Shown here in pieces: positions 9,684-17,793 of a stretch of 64,000 bases of DNA. The stretch comes from Histomonas meleagridis (Eukaryota; Parabasalia; Tritrichomonadida; Dientamoebidae). The notes beneath the pieces are model-generated. The model saw only the letters and a list, made by a program, of their open reading frames with translations, was not told the origin of the DNA and did no database searches. Each line of letters opens with the position of its first letter. The stretch's first letter is position 1. Location of the stretch: contig WSYJ01000105.1 of the NCBI GenBank assembly GCA_020186115.1, positions 94,475-158,474 of the forward strand, in the 5' to 3' direction. Position numbers and translations under genes: made by a program.

Positions 9684-9932
9684 AATACCAAACATGCATT
9701 AAAAGGACATGGATCAAAAATACATGAAGCTGTATCATAAAACGAGGACAATCACTAACCATTATTACCAAATATATCTGTTGTGAAACAAGTAATTTTG
9801 TAAGTACGTTATTTTGAAAAACTAGTTAAAATGAATTGTTTACAAAACGATGACAACTTACAAGTTTGACTATCAATCAAAATGTCATCTATTCAATTTT
9901 TGTGAAAAACCGTTATGACATTTAGTTTTAAC
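9684..9932 (-). repeat. Right arm of the perfect 249-bp inverted repeat
   Basis: Exact reverse complement of 8930-9178. Beyond the arm the plus strand reads ATGGATCTG, which resembles the ATGGAATCT start of the ankyrin gene beyond the left arm. This suggests the arms are duplicated promoter regions of two divergent ankyrin genes, the right one now decayed. Confidence 0.92.
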
Positions 9933-10126
9933 ACTGGTATGGATCTGTAACATTTCAAACAATGTGATTTTTATTATGAGTAAATTTTAATACATATTGC
10001 TATTGAACAATTATTGTATTTTTTTCTCATATACGCAATTTTGATATTAAAATTAATTTTAGTTTATCATAATTTCATTTTATTAATAAATCGTTTTTTA
10101 ATGAAATTGTAATTATCTTTATTTGA

Positions 10127-10297
10127 TACAGTACTTATAAACTCATCTCAAAAAGGTGAAAAAAAATCAAATTACTTCTTGAACAATCTGAAATACATTA
10201 AAAAAAAATTTTTCAAACTGCATACATAATTGCATCTAAAAAAGGACACCAAGAAATAGTTAAATTGCTTATTGAAAAAGGAGCAAAAAGAGATTAA
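10127..10297 (+). pseudogene. Ankyrin-gene remnant (last two repeats)
   Basis: On the plus strand a degenerate repeat (ACAGTACTTATAAACTCATC...) is followed by a clean terminal repeat that translates as IIASKKGHQEIVKLLIEKGA and then KRD and stop (10295-10297). An IEKGAK ending is the usual last repeat of such genes. The rest of the gene between 9933 and 10126 is unrecognisable. It points away from the inverted repeat and mirrors the ankyrin gene at 7198-8926. Confidence 0.7.
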
Positions 10298-10506
10298 TTC
10301 ACACAAGTACATATAATTCATTTTATGCAACTAAGTTATAAAAAGAGAAAATATAACATCTACGCAACCTCATTTGGAAGGAATGCAAATTCTTAAGTAA
10401 ATAAGATGTGTTACTTATTTAAATAGATAAACATCAATTGTATCTTTTTATATTGTTGGGAAATTTATGGCAAAACAACAAAATGCAAAAAAAAAATTAA
10501 TAAAGT

Positions 10507-10833
10507 TTACATGAAATCAATATACAAATCATCAGGGCCTTCGTTATCACTATCTGCATCAGAGTCATCGCTTTGGTTTCGTTTGATATGATACTCAACA
10601 TCACCAGCTTTTTCACCCTTTGCACGTTGCTCAGCGAGTCTTTTTGTATGGTTTGCAATCTCTAATGTTTGTTCAGGTGTCAAATCACTCACAAGATTTT
10701 TGATTAAATCTTGAACAAATATCTTGTATTGGATATCGTCCGAAAAAGAAAGGCAATGTTCTCCAAGTGCGTAAGCGAAATCTTCGAATTCTTGAACAGT
10801 TTTAGGCGTTGTTGACAAAGCTTTCGAGGCCAT
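10507..10833 (-). CDS. eIF3 subunit j-like protein
   Basis: A 108-residue acidic/basic protein. The body TVQEFEDFAYALGEHCL to KNLVSDLTPEQTLEIANHTKRLAEQ parallels the C-terminal helical domain of eIF3j (FxxFxxxLxxxI..Y.....Y..FL..L...L...L....L). The last residues, DDLYIDFM, match the aspartate-rich Y-x-D-F-M tail typical of eIF3j, which reaches the 40S decoding centre. It is much shorter than animal or yeast eIF3j because the acidic N-terminal half is absent; parabasalid proteins are often reduced. ATCACTTGCAAT directly before the ATG is a good Inr. The assignment rests on the pattern and tail only. Confidence 0.6.
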   Translation of the reverse strand: MASKALSTTPKTVQEFEDFAYALGEHCLSFSDDIQYKIFVQDLIKNLVSDLTPEQTLEIANHTKRLAEQRAKGEKAGDVEYHIKRNQSDDSDADSDNEGPDDLYIDFM

Positions 10834-11810
10834 ATTGCAAGTGATCGTTTTACATTCAATTTGGAGGTTTTGACAGAGGTCGACAAATGTAAAGTTTCAT
10901 CAGCAAACGTCAAATTTTGAATAAACATAATTCTGACGTATAAAATTAACATATATTACGATTTGATAAATACATAAATATGTGTTCAAATTTCATAAAT
11001 CGCATATCATCAAAAAATCAAAATTTTCATTTTTTAATTCATTTTTTATACATTAAATACTGTATATAATGGAAAGGATTCTATAGAGAAATTCGTGTCC
11101 TCTAATTTGGAGCACATTTAAAAAGGCTTATTTCGGTCTAGTAGAGCCTCATCCACTCTATAATTGGCACAAGTTCAACGGCACTGGGTTTTATCATTTT
11201 TGTGTCTATGAAATATGTTTTCCGCGATATTATAACATAATTGAAGTCAATCTCCGAATGATTCCAAATAAGGCATCTGTTGCTTATTTGTGTTGTTGGA
11301 ATTCAAGTTTTCATTATTTTCTTCCCTTAATCGATTTGTGGCCCTAGTTACAGTGTAGGCGTGGGTTATAATAAGGTGTCAGCCTACAGATTTTCGCTGC
11401 AGTCTATATTGAGTAATTAAGAAAATTATTTTAAATAAATTATCATTTTTACTAGTGAATATATCACCAAATTTTATGTATTATGAAGCAAAAATACTTT
11501 AAATGAAATGGGAATTATTTTGTTTTTATTTTGATGTAACATTTAAATAATGATATTGTTTATTTGAAGGACTTACGAACATAATACGGGTCAGATCATA
11601 CAAGTTCATTAATTACAGGGTGATCCAAAAGTCTTTAAATCTCACTTTTTCACAATAACTAAAAGATATTTAATAAAACATTTATATTATATAGCAGTCT
11701 TGAATGTGTAGAATATTTTATCTTTTATGAATGTGTAATGAGTTATATAGGTTTAAAATTTTATACGTCAGAATTTCGAACAGTACTTCATTATTTCTTT
11801 CTTCATGGAT
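10834..11810. other. Long non-coding stretch with hairpins and a mariner-like end
   Basis: No coding frame is convincing. The part from about 11080 to 11410 is less AT-rich than its surroundings and contains three short inverted repeats (GGCT...AGCC near 11127-11150; TTCCAA...TTGGAA near 11267-11299; TGTAGGC...GCCTACA near 11355-11386). ACAGGGTGATCCAAAAGTCT (11617-11636) resembles the terminal sequence of Tc1/mariner-type elements, but no partner or transposase was found nearby. Confidence 0.35.
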
Positions 11811-12332
11811 TATCATTTGAAGATACATATAATGGGATGACCATCGCTTATGGCTATACACATTAAGAAAGATATATATCACATGAGTTACATCAGTCAA
11901 TAGAAGTGTCAATGCAATATTTTATACAAAAGTCACTCAAAGACATTTGAAATGTGATCGAAATTCACTTTTTATTATTTCTTTTTTCGTGGATTATAAT
12001 TTGAAGATACATCTAATGGAATGACCATCGCTTACGGCTATACACATTAAGAAAGATATATATCACATGAAGATACAGCGCCTATAGAAGTGTCAATGCA
12101 ATATTTTATACAAAAGTCACTCAAAGGCATTTGAAATGTGATCGAAATTCACTTTTTATTATTTCTTTTTTCGTGGATTATCATTTGAAGATACATCTAA
12201 TGGAATGACCATCGCTTACGGCTATACACATTAAGAAAGATATATATCACATGAAGATACGGCGTCTATAGAAGTGTCAATGCAATATTTTATATAAAAG
12301 TCACTCAAAGGCATTTGAAATGTGATCGAAAT
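11811..12332. repeat. Three tandem copies of a 184-bp repeat
   Basis: The phrase TATCATTTGAAGATACAT recurs at about 11811, 11995 and 12179, exactly 184 bp apart. The flanking text (GACCATCGCTTACGGCTATA, GAAGTGTCAATGCAATATTT, GGCATTTGAAATGTGATCGA) repeats with few changes. Copies 2 and 3 are closest to each other. A degraded partial copy precedes the first. The array ends about 30 bp before the stop of the next gene, so it sits in that gene's 3' region. No frame runs through it. Confidence 0.9.
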
Positions 12333-12362
12333 ACACGTTCATTTTTATTAATATTTCATTTA

Positions 12363-14129
12363 TCACGCAGCCGTATTGGAGAGAATTTTCACCTTTTGCT
12401 GTAGCACTTCAACCACGTGATTTATCCTATACTCGTCGTATAGCGATGAAGACTTAAAGTAATACTTCTCTACAAGCTCCTTGTCGGAAGTCAAGTAAAG
12501 GTACCATTCGACCATTCGCTGCATTTTGAGTCCGAGGAATATGAAGTCTTCGAGTGGCGTTCCATAGTATCGGTCGTCGTCCATTATATCCGATTTGTTA
12601 AAGTGGTCGATTTTGTTGATGAGCTCTTTGAAGCTATTGTTGTCGAATTTGCTGTTATTCTTTTGGAGAAATGTCATTATGAAGTTCCATGGCCCTAATG
12701 TATTAAACGCTTCTCGAATGCGAAGGCCATCACTAAAAATAGAGACCATAAACTGGACAATGTTCTTTGTGTTAGCTTCGTTGATACAACAGAATGTGTA
12801 TGCTGGGTTATAGAAGTAACATTCGAGATCATTAAATGTGGCATTGATAATACAATCATTACGTGGTTCAGTAGTCGTAATATTCGATGGAAGTTTATCA
12901 AGAAGCTTTAATGTCTTTGGTATAACTTTCTTATTACTTAATAATGCAAATTGCGTATAGTTTTGCGTAAGCCATTCATGGCCTTGTTCAGATATTACGG
13001 TAAGAATTGGCTTTAAGAGATTGGAATTGATTACACTTGATACAAATAAAGAGATTTGTTTGCTTGGCTTTGGTTCTTTTTGTGATGCTTGAAGAACCTC
13101 TTCGAGCTTAACGTTCTCCGATCCGGGGAACTTTTTCTGAAAGAGCTTTTTGAATGCAACGATGGAGTCCATGAAACGGTTTTGATCGATGATCCCGTTA
13201 AGGAATAATGAAATGATAAGAAAACAAAAGCGTTCGTTCGGGTTTTCGGTGTTCGAAGGTAAGTTGGAAAGTTCTTTGAAGAATGGGACATATGGAGATT
13301 TTGGCTTTTCTGTGAAAGGTTGGAAATCGAGAGATGGGACATCCCTATAAGTTGGCTTTCCAATGATTTCTTCGATTGGTGTAACAGGAACATCTTTGAC
13401 GACAACTTCTTTGGGTTCTAATTTCTTGGTCTTATTGCAAAGAATCGACATATGGATGGAAAGCATCCACGACATGGCTTGGGTCTCATTTTTAGCTACA
13501 AATGTATAACAATTTTCGGTATTACCGACTTCCATTAATTGGAATGATCTGAGGAAAATTGTTTTGTCCTTCTTTAAAGATTTTGGGCATTCGAGAAGTG
13601 TTGTGATATAAGTGTTTCTTCCAAATATGTATTCGAATCCTGGAATTATCATATTCTTTTTTTGAAAATGTGTTTGGAGGAATACATGATGTTGTTTGAT
13701 TTGAAGAGAAGTAAGAAAAGATTCCAAATTTTTGGATCCTGGAAGAAGACCTTCGATTTCTTCAACGTTTAAATAATCATTCATCTCAGCATTTCGGAAA
13801 AATACTTCGATTTCTCCGAGAGTTTCGAAGAATGATTTCGTAAAGTTATCACATTTTTCCTTATCGGAAAATGTCAAATTGTATTTGAGTGAATTAAATG
13901 TCATGTTCACTAAAATAATGGTAAACTTCTTTGTTGGGTCAGGGATCGGAGAAAAGTTTGGGCAGAACAAAGCGAATTTTGCCTTTGATGAAGAAAAGAA
14001 TAAAAATGGCCCGTTTGAAAATAAGTTGTAAACACCCGGCGGCATGGAACCTATTTCGGATGTCTTCACTGACCCCCAATCGTTTTTACTCTGGAGGCTA
14101 CTGAAAAGGAGAGGCAGGTCATAGCTCAT
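12363..14129 (-). CDS. Large hypothetical protein with a possible PH-like domain, 588 aa
   Basis: The family is not recognised. About residues 180-235 read like the end of a PH domain (LRSFQLMEVGNTENCYTFVA then a helix with a conserved-looking tryptophan, MSWMLSIHMSI). The remaining 330 residues are predicted mainly helical, with no catalytic motif, signal peptide or membrane segment. Such a layout suits a cytosolic adaptor or a small-GTPase regulator, but that is inference. The gene diverges from the DUF1963 gene at 14227, and the 97-bp gap holds TTAAACGGTTTCATCG (14171-14186), a Myb-like site next to an Inr-like TCA. The repeat array lies directly behind its stop codon. Confidence 0.75.
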   Translation of the reverse strand: MSYDLPLLFSSLQSKNDWGSVKTSEIGSMPPGVYNLFSNGPFLFFSSSKAKFALFCPNFSPIPDPTKKFTIILVNMTFNSLKYNLTFSDKEKCDNFTKSFFETLGEIEVFFRNAEMNDYLNVEEIEGLLPGSKNLESFLTSLQIKQHHVFLQTHFQKKNMIIPGFEYIFGRNTYITTLLECPKSLKKDKTIFLRSFQLMEVGNTENCYTFVAKNETQAMSWMLSIHMSILCNKTKKLEPKEVVVKDVPVTPIEEIIGKPTYRDVPSLDFQPFTEKPKSPYVPFFKELSNLPSNTENPNERFCFLIISLFLNGIIDQNRFMDSIVAFKKLFQKKFPGSENVKLEEVLQASQKEPKPSKQISLFVSSVINSNLLKPILTVISEQGHEWLTQNYTQFALLSNKKVIPKTLKLLDKLPSNITTTEPRNDCIINATFNDLECYFYNPAYTFCCINEANTKNIVQFMVSIFSDGLRIREAFNTLGPWNFIMTFLQKNNSKFDNNSFKELINKIDHFNKSDIMDDDRYYGTPLEDFIFLGLKMQRMVEWYLYLTSDKELVEKYYFKSSSLYDEYRINHVVEVLQQKVKILSNTAA

Positions 14130-14170
14130 TTTCTCTTATAGCAGTAAATGTAATATATTCAAAAATCATT

Positions 14171-14186
14171 TTAAACGGTTTCATCG
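14171..14186. promoter_or_regulatory. Shared AAACGG/Inr element between divergent genes
   Basis: TTAAACGGTTTCATCG joins a Myb-type YAACGG core and a TCAT Inr-like element midway between two divergent start codons (14129 and 14227). Either gene, or both, may use it. Confidence 0.45.
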
Positions 14187-14226
14187 CTGTTCTGAAAAGA
14201 AAATTGAATGGTTTACCACAGATTAA

Positions 14227-15054
14227 ATGGAAACTTACGAAAAAACAGTAACACAAATCAAAGAATTCATTAATAAGAACAACTTATATCGAAAAACTGC
14301 TATCCCAGTGATTTCTAGTGTTGCAGAGGATGAAAATCCTCGAGTTTCGAAATTCGGTGGAAAATATCCTTATTTGCCAAATGAAACAATTCAAAAATGT
14401 CCAGTGTGTGAACAATTCCCAATGATGGCTGTGCAACTTTACATTCCATCACTCCCAGAGTTTGTTCAACAATATTTTCAAGAGGCAGATCGGAAATCTT
14501 TGCTTGTTCTAGGTATATGTCCCGAATGTCTAGGTTCAAATGGTTACCAAATTAAGATTTATGGAGAAGGAGAACTTGATAAACTCGTTTATCATGATGA
14601 CCACGGAAAGATTTGGGCAAGTCCGGAATATCATGAAAGAAGACACTTCCCTCGAATTCCATTTTCTCCTCAGCCATATGATTCATTTGATGAGCAAAGG
14701 CAATATTTCCAATTTTGTACAATAGAAAGTTGGAAAGAAACAGAAATGGTCCCATACACATCTCTCAAACAAATCCAAGAGTTGATAAAGAGTGAAGGAA
14801 TCGAAAGTAGTAATCGATACTTCCTTATTGCTCATGGAATAAATATGCAAAATAATGTTAGCGGAAATTCATACCTCGCAGGATGGCCACATTTCTGTGA
14901 GTCTGATCAAACACCAGATGGGTATCAAATTCTTTTAAATATGTGTGAATCGGAAGCTGCAACACTTGGATGGGGCGATTGTGGAACTGCTCAAATTTGG
15001 GTTGGAACTGGTTCTAATGCAGGAAAATATCTTTTCACTTGTTCTAGTCATTAA
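14227..15054 (+). CDS. DUF1963 (YwqG-like) protein
   Basis: A 275-residue protein with the DUF1963 layout. An early SKFGGKYPYLP motif (about 41-51) is followed by a CPVC ... CPEC metal-binding pair (about 58-61 and 98-101) around the strand MAVQLYIPSLPEF. A C-terminal AGWPHFCES / LLNMCESE / GWGDCGTAQIWVG block is equivalent to the family's ending in G-D-x-G...W-I. Function is unknown in any organism. DUF1963 is commonest in bacteria and scattered in protists, so an old lateral gain is possible. The extra cysteine pairs suggest a bound zinc. No targeting signal is seen. Confidence 0.82.
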   Translation: METYEKTVTQIKEFINKNNLYRKTAIPVISSVAEDENPRVSKFGGKYPYLPNETIQKCPVCEQFPMMAVQLYIPSLPEFVQQYFQEADRKSLLVLGICPECLGSNGYQIKIYGEGELDKLVYHDDHGKIWASPEYHERRHFPRIPFSPQPYDSFDEQRQYFQFCTIESWKETEMVPYTSLKQIQELIKSEGIESSNRYFLIAHGINMQNNVSGNSYLAGWPHFCESDQTPDGYQILLNMCESEAATLGWGDCGTAQIWVGTGSNAGKYLFTCSSH

Positions 15055-15098
15055 ATTGATGCTGTCTTGATTTTTTTAAATTTTGGTGAAGTAGTCGT

Positions 15099-15106
15099 AA
15101 ACGGTT
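15099..15106. promoter_or_regulatory. AAACGGTT Myb-like motif upstream of succinyl-CoA ligase gene
   Basis: AAACGGTT lies about 150 bp before the ATG of the succinyl-CoA ligase beta gene. The same core recurs before several other genes in the window. Confidence 0.4.
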
Positions 15107-15254
15107 TTCGAATTGAAATTCATCGTCCGACATTTTCCATAATAAAAATGTAACGTTCGCTTTTTGACCATATTTTTGTCACTTTTATGAGTGGCTATAG
15201 CAATTCAAAAATTTGCATTTGTTTCTGAAGAATGAACTGGCCACTTCACTTTTA

Positions 15255-16472
15255 ATGCTTTCCACAAGCTTCTCACGTAAATTCAACATCCTTGAATACC
15301 AATCCAAGGAAATCTGCGCTAAGTTCAACGTTTCAGCAGGTATCAACCAAGTTGCTTTCACACCAGATGAAGCAGCTGAAGCATTCAAGAAGATCGGTCT
15401 TCCAGCAGTCGTTGTTAAAGCTCAAGTTTATGCCGGTGGTCGTGGCAAAGGCACATGGGTTGAAGATGGCTTCAAGTCAGGTGTTCATTTCGTTAAATCA
15501 GCTGAAGAAGCTAAACAAGTTGCTGCTAAAATGATCGGCAGACATCTCCGCACAAAGCAAACAACAAAAGAAGGCGCCCTCTGCAAGTGCGTTATGCTTT
15601 CAGACCCAGTTGAGATCAAGCGTGAATTATACTTCGCAATTCTCCTTGATCGTGCTTCACAAGCACCAGTTGTAATTGCCTCAACACAAGGTGGTGTCGA
15701 AATCGAAGAAGTTGCTAAGAACCAACCAGATGCAATCTTCAAGGAAGTTCTTGATGGTGTTGATGGTATCACAGAAGACGTTGCTAAGCGCCTCGCTAAG
15801 AAACTCGGTCTTGAAGGTGCTGCATATCAAAGTGGTGTTCAAGAAATGCAAAAGCTTTGGAAATTATTTGTTGGTTCAGATGCTACACAAGTCGAAGTTA
15901 ACCCACTTGCCGAAACAGTTGACGGCCGTATTATCACAGTCGATTCCAAATTCAACTTTGATGATGCTGCTCATTATCGTCAAAAAGAAATCTTCAGCTA
16001 TCGCGACCTTAAACAAGTTAACCCAATGGAACTCCGTGCCGAGAAATATGGTCTTAACTATGTCCAACTTGATGGTGATATCGCATGTCTTGTTAACGGA
16101 GCTGGTCTTGCAATGGCTACAATGGATGTCATCAAATTATCCGGTGGTGATCCAGCTAACTTCCTTGATCTTGGTGGTGCTGCTTCTGAGAAGGCCGTCA
16201 CTGAAGGATTCCTTATCATCAGCTCAAATCCAAAGGTTAAGGCAATTCTTGTTAACATCTTCGGTGGTATTGTCAAATGCGACATGATTGCTAAGGGTGT
16301 CATTGCAGCCGTAAAGAAGGTGGGACTTAAGATCCCACTTGTTGTTAGACTCGAAGGTACAAATGTTGATCTTGGTAAGAAGATCCTTAAGGAATCAGGT
16401 CTCCCAATCATCCCCGCTAGCAACCTTACAGAAGCTGGTGAAAAGGCTGTTCAAGCAGCTCGCAGCCATTAA
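15255..16472 (+). CDS. Succinyl-CoA ligase beta subunit, hydrogenosomal
   Basis: With the alpha subunit it converts succinyl-CoA and ADP plus phosphate to succinate, CoA and ATP, the substrate-level ATP step of the hydrogenosome. The ATP-grasp half shows KAQVYAGGRGKG (about 47-58). The CoA-ligase half shows NGAGLAMATMD, GGDPANFLDLGG and NIFGGIVKCD, all standard for the beta subunit. The start is placed at MLSTSFSRKFNILEY because TTCACTTTTAATG puts a perfect Inr nine bases before this ATG; the frame upstream has no ATG. MLSTSFSRKF is a typical short hydrogenosomal presequence, probably cut just after the arginine region. Codon use is strongly biased, as in highly expressed genes. Confidence 0.97.
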   Translation: MLSTSFSRKFNILEYQSKEICAKFNVSAGINQVAFTPDEAAEAFKKIGLPAVVVKAQVYAGGRGKGTWVEDGFKSGVHFVKSAEEAKQVAAKMIGRHLRTKQTTKEGALCKCVMLSDPVEIKRELYFAILLDRASQAPVVIASTQGGVEIEEVAKNQPDAIFKEVLDGVDGITEDVAKRLAKKLGLEGAAYQSGVQEMQKLWKLFVGSDATQVEVNPLAETVDGRIITVDSKFNFDDAAHYRQKEIFSYRDLKQVNPMELRAEKYGLNYVQLDGDIACLVNGAGLAMATMDVIKLSGGDPANFLDLGGAASEKAVTEGFLIISSNPKVKAILVNIFGGIVKCDMIAKGVIAAVKKVGLKIPLVVRLEGTNVDLGKKILKESGLPIIPASNLTEAGEKAVQAARSH

Positions 16473-16683
16473 TTACGCAATGAATAAAGGCCACAAATAA
16501 AATTAATTAATACATCAAATTTTGATGTACGGTTATTATTTCTTACATTTCTCTGATTTTTAATAAAAACAGAACGATTTAGAAAAGCATTATGAAATAA
16601 TCATTGTTTAAATGAGATTTTAACCAAATTAAATGGAAAAAGAACAAAATGAAAAGAAATGAAGTAATAGGGCTGCCCCAAAT

Positions 16684-16703
16684 AAACGGTGTAGTAAACG
16701 GTT
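16684..16703. promoter_or_regulatory. Two AAACGGT motifs upstream of uL2
   Basis: AAACGGT at 16684 and AAACGGTT at 16696, 12 bp apart, lie 40-60 bp before the uL2 start codon. They fall in what would be coding sequence if an upstream ATG were used, which argues that the upstream ATG is not the start. Confidence 0.45.
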
Positions 16704-16741
16704 TTGGGAGTTTTGGCGGTTTTGGTCAAGCCTTGGTTTAT

Positions 16742-17500
16742 ATGGGACACATCATTCGTGCTCAGCGTAAAGGTAATGGTAATGTTTTCCGTGCTCACAC
16801 ACACCACAGGAAAGGCGCTGCAAAGTTCATGCCATTAACAGCTGCACAAAGGTCTGCTCAAATCGTTGGTGTTGTCAAAGACATTATCCATGATCCAGGA
16901 AGAGGCGCTCCACTTGCTCAACTTGTTTTCCAAAAATCCGGAAAAGCAGGTCTTGAAAGACATCTTGTTATTGCCCCAGAAGGTATTCACACTGGTCAAT
17001 TAATCCAAGTTGGTTCAACAGCCTCCCTCCATGTTGGTAACATTCTCCCACTCGGTCAAATCCCAGAAGGTGCCGAAGTTTGCAACGTTGAACATCATCC
17101 AGGAGATGGTGGTCGTTATGGCCGTTGCTCAGGTGATTCATGCCGTGTTATCACACACAACGATGATGGCTACACACGTGTCCAACTCCCATCCGGCCGT
17201 AAAGTCGTTGTTTCCAGCAATTGCCGCGCATGCCTTGGTGTTGTATCTGGTGGCGGTCGTCTTGAAAAGCCACTCCTTAAGGCCGGTACAGTTGCACACA
17301 AATACGCTGCAAAGAGGAAGGCATGGCCAGTTGTCCGTGGTACAGCAATGAACCCAGTCGATCACCCATACGGTGGTGGTTCACATCAACACATCGGTAA
17401 GCCATCAACAGTTTCTCGTAACGCTCGTCCAGGTCAAAAGGTTGGTCTCGTCGCCGCCCGCCGTACTGGTCGCAGGAGGGGTACAATCTCAGTCGTCTAA
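16742..17500 (+). CDS. RPL8: 60S ribosomal protein uL2 (L8)
   Basis: uL2 is a core protein of the large subunit near the peptidyl-transferase centre. The 252-residue product starts [20 protein letters not shown], the normal eukaryotic N-terminus, so the in-frame ATG 93 bases upstream was rejected. Landmarks are [38 protein letters not shown], and the C-terminal [20 protein letters not shown], which holds the conserved histidine near the peptidyl-transferase centre. It ends [12 protein letters not shown]. Codon use is highly biased (GGT, CGT, ATC, CTT/CTC), as expected for a ribosomal gene. Confidence 0.97.
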   Translation: MGHIIRAQRKGNGNVFRAHTHHRKGAAKFMPLTAAQRSAQIVGVVKDIIHDPGRGAPLAQLVFQKSGKAGLERHLVIAPEGIHTGQLIQVGSTASLHVGNILPLGQIPEGAEVCNVEHHPGDGGRYGRCSGDSCRVITHNDDGYTRVQLPSGRKVVVSSNCRACLGVVSGGGRLEKPLLKAGTVAHKYAAKRKAWPVVRGTAMNPVDHPYGGGSHQHIGKPSTVSRNARPGQKVGLVAARRTGRRRGTISVV

Positions 17501-17793
17501 AAACCAAATTTTGCATAATTTCATCGTTTTTGATTCCATTAAATTTAAGTATATCTTAATCTGTTAGCACATAATTGGATTTGAGTAATTATTTTATATG
17601 GTTTGTGTATTATGTTGGAGTAATCAGTCTGAAACTTGACAAATGAATAATTGAGTTTCTTTTTTTATCTTGAGTTCATACAATTTCTCAACACATTTTA
17701 GTCAACAAAAACAATTTTTTTGATCGATCATTAGATTGGTTCAGATATTACAATTGTAATATTAAAGTAAACAAAATAAATACAAACAAATGT

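Noticed and set aside
11080-11410. tRNA or spliceosomal RNA gene
   Set aside because: GTTCAACGGCAC looks like part of a T-loop, but no matching acceptor or anticodon stem was found, and no U1, U2, U4, U5 or U6 consensus words are present.
15676-16287. 203-codon frame overlapping the succinyl-CoA ligase gene
   Set aside because: It is a shadow created by strong codon bias in the ligase frame; the product resembles no family.
16649-16741. N-terminal extension of uL2 from the upstream ATG
   Set aside because: It encodes a non-ribosomal glycine-rich stretch, contains two promoter-like AAACGG motifs, and the canonical [11 protein letters not shown] start lies downstream.
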